12,228 nt of DNA from Gammaproteobacteria bacterium (GCA_003232015.1 QIKU01000061.1:1-12228), one strand, 5' to 3'. Shown: positions 1 to 8,440, numbered from the stretch's first letter. Numbers and translations are program-made. Notes: generated from the letters alone by a model not told the origin.

Positions 1-1112
1 ATATGTTGGGTTACACGCAAGCACGTGAGTATGCCGAAATGGTCTGGCCTATCGATATTTTAATTGCGGTTACCTGGGTCGCGTATCTGGTTATCTATGT
101 GCAAACATTGCGCCGCCGTTCGCAGCCACATATCTATGTTGCTAACTGGTTCTTTATTGCCTTTATTCTGGCAACCGCGATTTTACATATTGTGAACAAT
201 ATGGCGATGCCGGTGAGTTTGTTCAGCTTAAGCTCGTACAGTTTACAGGCAGGCGTGCAGGATGCGATGACACAATGGTGGTACGGGCATAATGCCGTAG
301 GCTTTTTCTTAACCGCTGCTTTCCTTGGTATGATGTATTACTTTGTCCCCAAGCAGGCAGGTCGGCCGGTCTATTCTTACCGTTTGTCTATTATTCACTT
401 CTGGGCTCTTATTTTCCTGTACATGTGGGTAGGCGCACATCATTTACATTGGACGGCTCTGCCTGACTGGACGTCAACGCTTGCCGCTACCTTCTCTATT
501 TTATTATTGTTGCCCTCCTGGGGCGGCATGATCAACGGCATCATGACTTTATCAGGTGCCTGGGACAAATTACGTTCCGATCCGATTATACGTTTTTTAA
601 TTGTGGCGTTAGCCTTCTACGGTATGGCGACTTTTGAAGGCCCGTTAATGTCGCTGAAAAGTGTCAATGCCTTATCGCATTACACTGACTGGACGATTGG
701 CCATGTGCATTCCGGTGCTCTGGGTTGGGTTGCGATGATTACCTTTGGTTCGTTCTATCACTTAATCCCGCGTCTATGGGATACAACCATGTACAGCACG
801 CGTTTAATTAATGTGCATTTTTATCTGGCAGTGGTTGGTATTATTTTATACATCTCCGCTTTGTGGGTTGCAGGCATTGGCCAGGGTCTTATGTGGCGTG
901 CCTTTGATGAGTATGGCAATCTGGCTTATACCTTTATTGAGTCTGTTGAACGTTTGCACCTCCCGTATATTATGCGTGCACTGGGTGGCTTGTTATTTGT
1001 GCTGGGTATTTTCGTCATGGTTTACAATGTCTATATGACGGTACGCAAATCTAAAAATGAAAAAGCAGAATTTGAAGCAAAAATTACCGATAAAATGGTA
1101 ACAGCACAGTAA
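1..1112 (+). CDS. ccoN: cbb3-type cytochrome c oxidase subunit I, C-terminal part (5' end off the window)
   Basis: This is the catalytic subunit of the cbb3 terminal oxidase, which reduces O2 to water at a heme b3-CuB centre and pumps protons across the inner membrane. The visible 369 codons are open from the window edge; the ATG at 3 is internal, since full CcoN is about 475-480 residues. The CuB ligands are visible: His96 in WWYGHNAVG and His146-His147 in the HHLH motif. Tyr140 (IFLYMW) lies 44 residues after His96, the spacing of the cross-linked active-site tyrosine in characterised cbb3 oxidases. His234 and His236 in [10 protein letters not shown] are the heme-binding pair of a late helix. 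The other axial ligand of the low-spin heme is in the missing N-terminal part. Many hydrophobic helices fit an integral membrane protein. ccoO follows after 19 nt with a clear AGGAG ribosome site. Any Fnr/Anr promoter would lie upstream, out of view. Confidence 0.97.
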   Translation, partial: MLGYTQAREYAEMVWPIDILIAVTWVAYLVIYVQTLRRRSQPHIYVANWFFIAFILATAILHIVNNMAMPVSLFSLSSYSLQAGVQDAMTQWWYGHNAVGFFLTAAFLGMMYYFVPKQAGRPVYSYRLSIIHFWALIFLYMWVGAHHLHWTALPDWTSTLAATFSILLLLPSWGGMINGIMTLSGAWDKLRSDPIIRFLIVALAFYGMATFEGPLMSLKSVNALSHYTDWTIGHVHSGALGWVAMITFGSFYHLIPRLWDTTMYSTRLINVHFYLAVVGIILYISALWVAGIGQGLMWRAFDEYGNLAYTFIESVERLHLPYIMRALGGLLFVLGIFVMVYNVYMTVRKSKNEKAEFEAKITDKMVTAQ

Positions 1113-1131
1113 CGGGTTAGGAGCATAAATA

Positions 1132-1881
1132 ATGAAACATGAAACGATAGAAACAAATGCTGGCTGGCTGATTGCTTTAACCTTTGTTGTCATCAGCATT
1201 GGTGGCCTGGTTGAAATTGTACCGTTGTATTTTCTGGATGACACGGTAGAAGAAGTAAAAGTAAATGGCCTTGAAACCGTCCGGCCTTATACACCTTTGG
1301 AATTACGTGGTCGTGATATTTACCTGCGTGAAGGTTGTTACCTTTGCCATTCACAAATGATTCGTCCTTTCCGCGATGAAGCGTTGCGTTATGGGCACTA
1401 TTCTTTAGCTGCTGAATCAAAATACGATCACCCGTTCCAATGGGGTAGCAAGCGCACTGGGCCGGATCTTGCGCGTGTGGGTAATAAGTATTCCAACCAA
1501 TGGCATGTACAGCATTTAGTGGACCCACGCTCGGTTGTGCGTGAGTCGATTATGCCGAATTATCCCTGGTTGCTGGAAAACAAGCTGAAATACAAGGATA
1601 TTGAAGCACGCCTAAAAGCATTAAAAGCGGTGGGTGTTCCTTATTCACAAACCAAAGCCGAATATGATATTAATGTGAAACGCTTTGGTGAAGATGTAGC
1701 AAAATTACTGGATACTAATCAGGCCGAAGCCAATCTGATTGAGCAGGCATTCACGCATAATTACGACGGTGACAAGACCAACATAACAGAAATGGATGCA
1801 ATGGTCGCGTACTTGCAAGTACTAGGTACAATGGTTGACTTCAAGAAATTTGATGATGGGCACTTTTCAACGTTCCGCTAG
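1132..1881 (+). CDS. ccoO: cbb3-type cytochrome c oxidase subunit II, membrane-anchored mono-heme cytochrome c
   Basis: CcoO passes electrons from CcoP or a soluble cytochrome c to the CcoN hemes. The 249-residue product has an N-terminal membrane anchor (about residues 11-34) and a periplasmic cytochrome c domain. One heme-binding motif, CYLCH, is at residues 69-73 (C69, C72, H73), and a likely distal heme ligand is Met141 in SIMPNYPW. The start is set by AGGAG about 10 nt before the ATG. The protein is longer than the roughly 200 residues of Pseudomonas CcoO. The extra length is a charged, probably helical stretch between about residues 150 and 215, ahead of the conserved end ([14 protein letters not shown]). 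The reading frame is open through it and the flanking family motifs are intact, so it looks like a real insertion and not an error. Confidence 0.97.
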   Translation: MKHETIETNAGWLIALTFVVISIGGLVEIVPLYFLDDTVEEVKVNGLETVRPYTPLELRGRDIYLREGCYLCHSQMIRPFRDEALRYGHYSLAAESKYDHPFQWGSKRTGPDLARVGNKYSNQWHVQHLVDPRSVVRESIMPNYPWLLENKLKYKDIEARLKALKAVGVPYSQTKAEYDINVKRFGEDVAKLLDTNQAEANLIEQAFTHNYDGDKTNITEMDAMVAYLQVLGTMVDFKKFDDGHFSTFR

Positions 1882-1906
1882 GTTCTGGATAACATAGTAT
1901 AAAATT

Positions 1907-2083
1907 ATGATAGCTGACTTTTTTAACTGGTTTACACATTTAGAAAACACCAAGCCATTTGCTTTGGTACTTTTCTTTGTAACGTTTGTGGGCATTATTA
2001 TTTATGTTTTTAGCAATAAAAAACGTAAGCAACGGCTGGAATCGTATAAAAATATTCCCTTCGAAGAAGATGAAAAAGATTAG
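1907..2083 (+). CDS. ccoQ: cbb3-type cytochrome c oxidase subunit CcoQ/FixQ
   Basis: This small ORF encodes 58 residues beginning MIADFFNWFTHLENTKPFAL. It has one transmembrane helix (about residues 17-36), then a basic stretch (NKKRKQR) and an acidic end (PFEEDEKD). Size, position between ccoO and ccoP and the single-span layout match CcoQ/FixQ, the non-catalytic subunit that stabilises the association of CcoP with the CcoNO core. It starts 25 nt after ccoO and ends 13 nt before ccoP. The ribosome site is weak (GGAT about 17 nt upstream), so translation may rely partly on coupling to ccoO. The ATG at 1907 is the first in frame after ccoO. Confidence 0.9.
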   Translation: MIADFFNWFTHLENTKPFALVLFFVTFVGIIIYVFSNKKRKQRLESYKNIPFEEDEKD

Positions 2084-2096
2084 AGAGTAAGAAATT

Positions 2097-3047
2097 ATGG
2101 CATCTACAAATAACACTAAACCAGATAGTAAGAAACCACAAACCAAAAAGCCAGCGGTTCAAACCACCGGCCATGCATGGGATGGTGATATTCAGGAATT
2201 TAATAATCCGCTCCCTAACTGGTGGGTGTGGGGTTTTTATGCTTCGATTGTCTTTGCAATTGTATATTGGATTTTCTTTCCAGCGTGGCCAATTGGCAAC
2301 GATTATACTAAAGGTGTGATGAATGACATTGAATACACAACTGCCGATGGTAAACAGGTAAAAACACACTGGAACACGCGTGCGCTGTTTGAAAAAAATA
2401 TGCGAGAAGCAGAAATTAAACAGCAAAAATATCTGGATCAGCTTGCCGCTGCCAGCATAGAAGATATTGCAAACGATGAAGTAAAAAGTAATTTTGCTTA
2501 TTCAATGGCTAAAGTATTGTACGCCGATAACTGTGCTGCTTGCCACCAGCCCGGTGGTGCGGGCGTTGTGGGTGCTTACCCGAATCTCGCAGATGATACC
2601 TGGTTGTGGGGTGGTAGTTTTGAAAAAATTAAAACGTCGATTGCGGCAGGGCGAAACGGTATTATGCCCGCCTTTAGTGGGAAGTTAAATGCAACACAAA
2701 TTGATGATGTTGCTGAATATGTTCTAAGTCTGTCTAAACATAAAACTAATGTTGCCTCAACAGCACGTGGTAAGGAAATATTTAACAGTACCAGCGGTGG
2801 TTGTTATTTTTGCCATACCAAAGCAGGGTCGGGTATGGAGTCGATGGGTGCTGCCAATTTAACGGATAGTGTTTGGACACTGGCCGATGTGCCCGCCGCC
2901 GATAATCTGCAGGCGAAAAAAGAAGCAGTTAAAGCAATTATTAAAAAGGGTGTTAATCGTAAAATGCCACCATGGAATGAGCGTTTAACAGAAACTCAAA
3001 TCAAGATTCTTGCTTTTTATGTGCATCAGCTAGGTGGTGGTAAATAA
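2097..3047 (+). CDS. ccoP: cbb3-type cytochrome c oxidase subunit III, di-heme cytochrome c
   Basis: CcoP is the electron-entry subunit of the cbb3 oxidase. The 316-residue product begins with a Lys/Pro/Thr-rich cytoplasmic segment (about 1-25), then the conserved region HAWDGDIQEFNNPLPNWWVW and a transmembrane helix at about 41-61. Two periplasmic cytochrome c domains follow. The first has CAACH at 146-150 with a likely distal Met190 (GIMPAF). The second has CYFCH at 236-240 with a likely distal Met290 (RKMPPW). Length and domain order are normal for the family. An AGAG-type ribosome site lies just before the ATG, 13 nt after ccoQ. It is the last gene before a strong terminator, so the structural operon ccoNOQP probably ends here. 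Confidence 0.97.
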   Translation: MASTNNTKPDSKKPQTKKPAVQTTGHAWDGDIQEFNNPLPNWWVWGFYASIVFAIVYWIFFPAWPIGNDYTKGVMNDIEYTTADGKQVKTHWNTRALFEKNMREAEIKQQKYLDQLAAASIEDIANDEVKSNFAYSMAKVLYADNCAACHQPGGAGVVGAYPNLADDTWLWGGSFEKIKTSIAAGRNGIMPAFSGKLNATQIDDVAEYVLSLSKHKTNVASTARGKEIFNSTSGGCYFCHTKAGSGMESMGAANLTDSVWTLADVPAADNLQAKKEAVKAIIKKGVNRKMPPWNERLTETQIKILAFYVHQLGGGK

Positions 3048-3056
3048 ACCGCCACT

Positions 3057-3080
3057 GGCATCTGTAGAGGCATCCGTAGA
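3057..3080 (+). repeat. Short tandem duplication after ccoP
   Basis: Two adjacent 12-nt copies, GGCATCTGTAGA and GGCATCCGTAGA, differ at one position. They lie between the ccoP stop and the terminator hairpin. They may be a small replication duplication or a paired binding site; nothing in the sequence decides between these. Confidence 0.6.
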
Positions 3081-3100
3081 TATGGAAGGAGATACATTCG

Positions 3101-3141
3101 GGAGAGTCAGGGCTGAATATCAGTTTTGGCTCTCCTTTTTT
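3101..3141 (+). terminator. Rho-independent terminator between ccoP and ccoG
   Basis: The arms GGAGAGTCA (3101-3109) and TGGCTCTCC (3127-3135) form a 9-bp stem with one G-U pair. The loop contains a second small inverted repeat, CTGA-ATA-TCAG. A run of six T residues (3136-3141) follows the stem directly, which is the classic intrinsic terminator layout. It would separate ccoNOQP transcripts from the maturation genes or make expression of the latter partial. Confidence 0.8.
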
Positions 3142-3155
3142 GCGATATAGATAAT

Positions 3156-4595
3156 ATGAGCGAAACACCCACACCCCATCCGGAACAGCAGCGCATTGCT
3201 ATCTATCCGCGCTCTGTTAAAGGATTTTATCGGAAAATAAAATCTGCGATTGTTATTCTTGCCTATGGTGTTTATTTTTTATTACCGTGGTTGCGCTGGG
3301 AACGGGAAAGCGGCCCTTCGCAAGCGGTTATTTTTGATATCACGGCGCGGCGCTTTGATATCTTTGGCTTTACACTTTTTGCCCAGGATATTTTCTGGCT
3401 AGCTTTATTGTTTGCTTTTGCTGCCCTGCTGCTATTTTTTGTAACCAGCATTGCCGGGCGTGTTTTCTGTGGCTATTTCTGTTTTCAGACATTATGGACC
3501 GATGTATTTATGTATATTGAATACCGGGTGCAGGGAGAACGTCCGGCAAGAATTAAACTAGCAGAATCAAAATGGAATGCACAGAAGATATTTAAAATAG
3601 GGCTAACACATTTTTTGTGGTTGCTGGTGGCATTTCTTACCGGGATTGCGTTCACCCTGTATTGGGGAAATGCGCCGGATCTTATTGTTGAAATTTTTAC
3701 TTTCCAGGCACCATTTGCGGCTGGCGTTACGATACTGTTTCTTACGCTTACAACCTATGTAATGGCAGGCATTGCGCGTGAACAAGTTTGTACTTATATG
3801 TGTCCTTATGCGCGTTTTCAAAGTGCCATGTTTGATTCAGATACCATCGTGGTTGCTTATGATTCGATACGTGGTGAAGGAAAAAAAGGGCGACATAAGC
3901 CGAGCAAAGAATTAATTAAACGCGATAACCGCCAGCAGCAGGGCTATGGTGATTGTGTTGATTGCGGCTATTGTGTTCAGGTTTGCCCAACCGGCATCGA
4001 CATCCGAAATGGTTTGCAATATCAGTGTACCACTTGCGCACTTTGTATTGATGCCTGTAATAAGATAATGACATCCGTTGGCTACCCTAAGGGTTTAATT
4101 CGGTATTCATCTGAAAATGAAATGCAGGGTAAAAGAACGCGTATATTAAAACCAAAAACGATTCTTTATGGCTTGGTGCTGGTTGCTGTGGCCGTTATTT
4201 TCTTTTGGGGGTTGATTGCCCGGTCAGTTGTTGATGTGAGTGTGCGGCAGGTGCGTCAGCCTTTATTTGTTGTCCTGTCTAATGGTGATATTCAAAACCG
4301 GTATGCGATAAAAATAAATAACAAAACAGACCGGGAAATATGGCTTACTGTTAGCTTACGTGGGCTGGATGGCGCTGTTCTTGACCTTGGACGCTTTGAC
4401 AAAATACATGTTTCAGCTGCAAGTAGTTCAACTTTTTATGCGAAGATTAAAATGTCAACAAAGAAAATACTTAAAGAAAACAAAAGTTTTGAATTTGTGC
4501 TTACAAATGTAAATGAGAACAGCAGTAGCTGGACACATACCGATAATTTTTTCACACCAAAAAAATTATTCAAACAATCCGGTTTAAATAAATAA
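3156..4595 (+). CDS. ccoG: cbb3 oxidase maturation protein CcoG, polyferredoxin-type cupric reductase
   Basis: CcoG (FixG/RdxA) is a membrane-bound iron-sulfur protein that reduces Cu(II) to Cu(I) for insertion into the cbb3 CuB site. From the ATG at 3156 it has 479 residues. It has several transmembrane helices (about 30-45, 80-98, 150-170, 187-205, 336-354), CGYFC at 105-109 and CTYMC at 212-216. Two ferredoxin-like 4Fe-4S motifs follow (C267/C270/C273/C277 then Pro; C291/C294/C297/C301). The C-terminal part, about 360-479, is the periplasmic Ig-like domain of the family. A longer reading from a TTG at 3126 is possible but would start inside the terminator hairpin, so the ATG giving MSETPTPHPEQQ is preferred. 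No strong ribosome site precedes it. ccoH follows after 35 nt. Confidence 0.95.
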   Translation: MSETPTPHPEQQRIAIYPRSVKGFYRKIKSAIVILAYGVYFLLPWLRWERESGPSQAVIFDITARRFDIFGFTLFAQDIFWLALLFAFAALLLFFVTSIAGRVFCGYFCFQTLWTDVFMYIEYRVQGERPARIKLAESKWNAQKIFKIGLTHFLWLLVAFLTGIAFTLYWGNAPDLIVEIFTFQAPFAAGVTILFLTLTTYVMAGIAREQVCTYMCPYARFQSAMFDSDTIVVAYDSIRGEGKKGRHKPSKELIKRDNRQQQGYGDCVDCGYCVQVCPTGIDIRNGLQYQCTTCALCIDACNKIMTSVGYPKGLIRYSSENEMQGKRTRILKPKTILYGLVLVAVAVIFFWGLIARSVVDVSVRQVRQPLFVVLSNGDIQNRYAIKINNKTDREIWLTVSLRGLDGAVLDLGRFDKIHVSAASSSTFYAKIKMSTKKILKENKSFEFVLTNVNENSSSWTHTDNFFTPKKLFKQSGLNK

Positions 4596-4630
4596 TCCAT
4601 CAGCATTGGAATAGAGGCAACGAGAAAAAT

Positions 4631-5455
4631 ATGAATAATGTACTTTTAACCCTGGCTATGGGGGTTGTTTTTATTGTTATCGTGCACAGCACGATACGAT
4701 TTTTTAGTCGTCTCAAAAGTCTGCCCGCGTTATTAATTACTTTTCTGGCGCTTTGCAGTATCTATATTCCGTTACTCATTGCTGACTGGCCCGGCGTGGA
4801 TGTTTTTGCCATTCAGTTTGCTATTTATGGTGTAACTCTTTATTTATTAACTATATTGCATAGTCAGGCCATAGAGCAAAAACAGCAGGAGAAGGCGGGC
4901 GCCAGGGTTGCAAAGAAGTGGCATTGGGCGCCGTTGTTAATCGTTGGTTTTTTTGTAGTGGTGGTGAGTGTTAATAGCGTATTTATTACCGTTGCCCAGC
5001 AGGGAGGCAAATCCTTGTTGCCGGTATTTTTAATTCCTGAGCCAAAAGGCGGTGGTGAGGTAAGTTCTTATTTCCCGGGGATTATTGAACACAATTTTCA
5101 TGAAAGGGAAGATCAGTATAATCAGTATCAGCAGCGTCTTGACGAGCAGCGGCAACGTGGCTGGAAAATTAAATATGGCTGGTTAGTTTCACCGGTTGCA
5201 AATAAAAAGGCAACCTTTCAGCTATCTTTGCGTAATGCAAAACAGCAACCGGTTATTCATGCAAAGGTGAAAGGCAGCTTTCAGCGAGGTAATACCAGCA
5301 AGCAGGATCAGGCGATTGTTTTAAATGAAGTTGAGCCGGGAATTTATCGTGTCGACATTGCCTTGAAGTATCCGGGGCGCTGGGAATTAAAACTAACAGT
5401 GGACAGCCCGCAGGGTGACTATAATATTAATGCTACTACAAATGTGTCAGAATAA
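4631..5455 (+). CDS. ccoH: FixH/CcoH-family cbb3 assembly protein with an N-terminal multi-span extension
   Basis: CcoH/FixH is a membrane assembly factor of cbb3 oxidase. The C-terminal part of this 274-residue protein fits the family: a transmembrane helix at about 101-120, then SSYFPGIIEHNFHEREDQYN and a helical segment with an aromatic/Gln-rich YNQYQQRLDEQRQRGWKI, ending in a beta-rich periplasmic domain (GIYRVDIALKYPGRWELKL). FixH proteins are usually about 150-170 residues. Here an extra 95 residues with three hydrophobic spans (about 3-22, 33-50, 57-77) and a charged linker (82-97) precede the FixH part in one open frame. The start has GAGG about 12 nt upstream. Position between ccoG and ccoI matches the normal GHIS order. 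The FixH call rests on context and the C-terminal pattern. Confidence 0.85.
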   Translation: MNNVLLTLAMGVVFIVIVHSTIRFFSRLKSLPALLITFLALCSIYIPLLIADWPGVDVFAIQFAIYGVTLYLLTILHSQAIEQKQQEKAGARVAKKWHWAPLLIVGFFVVVVSVNSVFITVAQQGGKSLLPVFLIPEPKGGGEVSSYFPGIIEHNFHEREDQYNQYQQRLDEQRQRGWKIKYGWLVSPVANKKATFQLSLRNAKQQPVIHAKVKGSFQRGNTSKQDQAIVLNEVEPGIYRVDIALKYPGRWELKLTVDSPQGDYNINATTNVSE

Positions 5456-5497
5456 GCCAGGCCAGCCATTCAAGTCCTGATGTAAAAAATACAAGCA

Positions 5498-7990
5498 ATG
5501 GTTAAAGATAAAACAACATGTTTCCACTGCGGGCTGGATTGCCCTGCAAGCCCGGACTATCTGGTTAATATACATAGTCAGGAGCGGGAAATGTGTTGCC
5601 CCGGTTGTGCTGCGGTTGCACAGGCGATTGTTGATAATGGTCTGGATGATTATTACAGGTACCGTACCGAACAATCAATTAAAGCTGACAACCTGATCCC
5701 TGAAGAACTGGAACAGCTTGAACTTTATAATAATACTAAGTTGCAAAAACAGTTTGTTCAGTCATCGTCATCCGACCCTGATATCAAAAATGCATCGCTT
5801 ATCCTTGAAGGTATCGTTTGCGCAGCATGTGTCTGGCTCAATGAAAGATACGTTAACCAGCTAAAGGGTGTTAAATCTTTTGTTATTAATTATTCTACCC
5901 AGCGTGCACGCATTAGCTGGGACGAGTCACAGATCCAGCTCAGTGATATTTTAAAAGCCATTTCCAATATTGGTTATCGTGCCCATCCCTTTGACCCGGG
6001 TCGACAGGAAGAAATTCAGAAAAAAGAGCGCCATCGTGCACTAATTCGTCTGGCCGTTGCGGGTCTCGGTGCCATGCAGGTAATGATGCTGGCTATTGCA
6101 TTGTATGCCGGTGAAAACAGCGGCATTAGTGCTGATATGAAATTGTATTTTCGTTGGGTAAGTGCCTTTATTGCAACGCCGGTTGTATTGTATTCAGGGC
6201 AAACGTTCTTTAAGAGTGCATGGTCTGATCTAAAGCGTAAGCGACTGGGTATGGATGTGCCTGTTTCTCTGGCCATTGGCGGTGCCTATATTGCAAGTTT
6301 ATGGGCAACAGCAACCAATTCAGGTGAGGTTTATTTTGACTCGGTTACGATGTTCACCTTCTTTTTACTGGTGGGTCGTTTTCTTGAATTACGTGCCAGA
6401 CAGCGTTCCGGTGAAGTAGCTGATGCGCTGATAAAATTATTACCGGTAATGGCTTTGCGGCTGGTGGATGGTGAATTTGAGCAGGTACTGGTTAATGAAT
6501 TAAATGTTGGTGATCACCTTCAGGTTAAACCGGGTGAAATCATACCGGCCGATGCTATTATAATAGAGGGACAAAGTAGTATTGATGAGTCGCTGGTAAC
6601 GGGGGAATCGCATCCTTTACGGCGAGAGGTCAATGACAAGGTAATTGGTGGCACGGTAAATATTGAATCGCCTGTTATTTTACAGGTGACACATATTGGA
6701 GAGGATAGCGTTTTAGCCGGTATCCAGAGGCTGTTAGATAGGGCACAAACTGAAAAGCCGCATATTGCACTGGTTGCCGACAAGGTTGCAAGTGTTTTTG
6801 TTATAGCTATCCTTATTTTATCATTAGTTGTCGGCCTTGTCTGGTGGGAAATAGACAGTACCCGTGCATTCTGGATTGTGCTTTCAATGTTGGTGGTCAC
6901 CTGTCCATGCGCACTCTCTTTAGCAACCCCTGCGGCAATGACAGCATCAACGGGTGCGCTTACGCGTTTAGGTGTGCTAATAACACATGCTCACGCACTG
7001 GAAACACTGGCAAAAGTTGACACGTTTGTTTTTGATAAAACCGGCACCGTAACCGAAGGGCAGCTTGCCTTACAGCAAACGAAGCAACTGGGTTCTTTGT
7101 CCGCCAGTGACTGTCAGCAACTGGCATTCACTTTAGAGCAGGCTTCTGAACATCCGGTTGCAAAAGCATTCCTGCATTTACCGTTTAAATCATTAACCTG
7201 CCAAAATGTGGTTGCTGAAGTGGGGCTGGGCGTTGAAGCGATTATTAACAACCAGCGTTATCGAATAGGTAAGCCGGGCTGGGTGGGTGAATTAGTCGGT
7301 GTTGCGGTTGAAGAAATAGCAGCACAAGTTAATACTAAAACCGAAATTCAAAAGCATGAAATCAAATCACAAGTTTATCTGGCAAGCGATAAAGAGTGGT
7401 TAGCTATTTTTACTTTAGAAGATAAATTGCGGGATGATGCACAGGCTATGGTTTCACAATTGAGCCAGTTAAAGGTTGAATCTATATTATTGAGTGGTGA
7501 CCAGACGAACGTTGTCGATAATACCGCTACTGCTCTTAATATTAAAACACGTTATGCAGAACAAACCCCGGACGATAAGTTAAAAGTAATTAAAAGTTTA
7601 CAACAGCAAGGCCATGTTGTGGCTATGGTGGGTGATGGCGTCAACGATGCGCCGGTATTGGCTGCTGCTCAGGTCTCAATTGCAATGGGTAGCGGGACGC
7701 AGTTAGCGCAAGCCAGTAGCGACATGGTATTGCTTAGCGAAAACCTCAATCATTTGCAGCAAAGCATTGTACACGCACGAAAAACCATTGCCATTGTAAA
7801 GCAAAATCTGGGCTGGGCGCTTTTGTATAATATAACGGCCTTGCCTCTGGCGGCTCTTGGCTATATTCCACCGTGGCTGGCGGCGATAGGCATGTCTGCG
7901 AGTTCACTTATTGTGGTGTTAAATGCACTGCGTTTAATGAAAGTACGGCCGAATGAGAGTAACAGCACCAGCAACAATGCGGTAAGATAG
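5498..7990 (+). CDS. ccoI: copper-translocating P1B-type ATPase of cbb3 assembly
   Basis: CcoI/FixI uses ATP to move copper across the inner membrane for the cbb3 CuB centre. The 830-residue product has an N-terminal Cys-rich metal-binding region (CFHCGLDC at 8-15; CCPGC at 33-37), a heavy-metal-associated domain with CAAC at 108-111, and eight expected membrane helices. The actuator loop carries TGES (368-371), and the ion-path motif CPC is at 469-471. The phosphorylation motif DKTGT has Asp513. The P1B marker is HP at 552-553, and the hinge is GDGVNDAP at 712-719. All catalytic motifs are intact and the length is normal. The start MVKDKTTCFHC lacks a clear Shine-Dalgarno site but matches the usual N-terminus. 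It follows ccoH by 42 nt, and ccoS starts 4 nt after its stop. Confidence 0.96.
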   Translation: MVKDKTTCFHCGLDCPASPDYLVNIHSQEREMCCPGCAAVAQAIVDNGLDDYYRYRTEQSIKADNLIPEELEQLELYNNTKLQKQFVQSSSSDPDIKNASLILEGIVCAACVWLNERYVNQLKGVKSFVINYSTQRARISWDESQIQLSDILKAISNIGYRAHPFDPGRQEEIQKKERHRALIRLAVAGLGAMQVMMLAIALYAGENSGISADMKLYFRWVSAFIATPVVLYSGQTFFKSAWSDLKRKRLGMDVPVSLAIGGAYIASLWATATNSGEVYFDSVTMFTFFLLVGRFLELRARQRSGEVADALIKLLPVMALRLVDGEFEQVLVNELNVGDHLQVKPGEIIPADAIIIEGQSSIDESLVTGESHPLRREVNDKVIGGTVNIESPVILQVTHIGEDSVLAGIQRLLDRAQTEKPHIALVADKVASVFVIAILILSLVVGLVWWEIDSTRAFWIVLSMLVVTCPCALSLATPAAMTASTGALTRLGVLITHAHALETLAKVDTFVFDKTGTVTEGQLALQQTKQLGSLSASDCQQLAFTLEQASEHPVAKAFLHLPFKSLTCQNVVAEVGLGVEAIINNQRYRIGKPGWVGELVGVAVEEIAAQVNTKTEIQKHEIKSQVYLASDKEWLAIFTLEDKLRDDAQAMVSQLSQLKVESILLSGDQTNVVDNTATALNIKTRYAEQTPDDKLKVIKSLQQQGHVVAMVGDGVNDAPVLAAAQVSIAMGSGTQLAQASSDMVLLSENLNHLQQSIVHARKTIAIVKQNLGWALLYNITALPLAALGYIPPWLAAIGMSASSLIVVLNALRLMKVRPNESNSTSNNAVR

Positions 7991-7994
7991 GCGT

Positions 7995-8207
7995 ATGGAT
8001 ATTTTATATTTACTTATTCCCCTTGGTCTTCTAATCCTTAGTGTCGCAATCGCAGCCTTTATCTGGGCGGTAAAAGCAGGCCAGTTTGAAGATATGCAGG
8101 GCCCTGCACACCGAATTTTAATGGATGACGATGATCCGCTTATCCCAAAATATGCTGCCAAAAATAGCAATGCGGATAACCAAAAGCCAGCAAAGCAGGG
8201 CGATTAA
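7995..8207 (+). CDS. ccoS: cbb3-type oxidase assembly protein CcoS
   Basis: This is a 70-residue single-span protein with a helix at about residues 3-26, then GQFEDMQGPAHRILMDDDD, the signature of CcoS/FixS, and a short hydrophilic tail. CcoS is needed for maturation of cbb3 oxidase, probably cofactor insertion in the same pathway as CcoI. It begins 4 nt after the ccoI stop, so translation is probably coupled. It closes the GHIS maturation set. Confidence 0.95.
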   Translation: MDILYLLIPLGLLILSVAIAAFIWAVKAGQFEDMQGPAHRILMDDDDPLIPKYAAKNSNADNQKPAKQGD

Positions 8208-8219
8208 GTCAGAGTTGTC

Positions 8220-8225
8220 TATAAT
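8220..8225 (+). promoter_or_regulatory. Possible -10 hexamer upstream of the 33-codon ORF
   Basis: A perfect TATAAT lies 13 nt after the ccoS stop and about 88 nt before the ATG at 8313. No convincing -35 hexamer is present at 16-18 nt spacing, so this is a weak promoter prediction only. Confidence 0.25.
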
Positions 8226-8312
8226 ACGAGTGAGTTTTTGTCCAATATTCTTGAATCTCCGGCACAATAATATTAGAATTGACTAATATATAACCTTAAT
8301 TGAGGACAGATC

Positions 8313-8414
8313 ATGAAAGAATGGTTCACTTTTCAAAATTTCCCACTGACTTTTATTGTTGCACTGATTGTTTTTAGCCTGTTCAGCTTTTTGTCCGTTA
8401 TTTTTGCTGGCTAA
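8313..8414 (+). CDS. 33-residue single-span membrane peptide, unknown function
   Basis: This short ORF encodes MKEWFTFQNFPLTFIVALIV and then 13 more residues, ending VIFAG. Most of it (about residues 11-32) is one hydrophobic helix after a short polar, aromatic N-terminus. An AGGA ribosome site lies 8 nt before the ATG, which supports translation. It sits 105 nt after ccoS and is separate from the next operon. Very small single-span subunits are known in oxygen reductases (CcoM in one Pseudomonas cbb3 oxidase, CydX in cytochrome bd), so an accessory role with the oxidase is conceivable, but I see no specific match to those peptides. It could also be an unrelated membrane peptide. Confidence 0.5.
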   Translation: MKEWFTFQNFPLTFIVALIVFSLFSFLSVIFAG

Positions 8415-8423
8415 ACTGGATTA

Positions 8424-8433
8424 AAGCATGCTT
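8424..8433. repeat. 10-bp perfect palindrome AAGCATGCTT
   Basis: This self-complementary 10-mer lies 9 nt after the stop of the small membrane-peptide ORF and 7 nt before another palindrome. It is a possible protein-binding site. No regulator is identifiable. Confidence 0.35.
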
Positions 8434-8440
8434 ACCTATT

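Noticed and set aside
3082..3150. 22-codon ORF (MEGDTFGRVRAEYQFW...) in the ccoP-ccoG gap
   Set aside because: It runs through the terminator hairpin and lacks a ribosome site upstream of its ATG; probably chance, though a leader peptide cannot be fully excluded.
3126..3155. TTG-initiated N-terminal extension of CcoG
   Set aside because: The start codon would lie inside the terminator stem-loop, has no ribosome site, and adds residues unlike the family; the ATG at 3156 is preferred.
8220..8312. Fnr/Anr box (TTGAT-N4-ATCAA) upstream of the 33-codon ORF
   Set aside because: Partial matches such as TTGACT and TTGAAT are present, but none has the paired half-site at the right spacing; no such site was found in the other gaps either.
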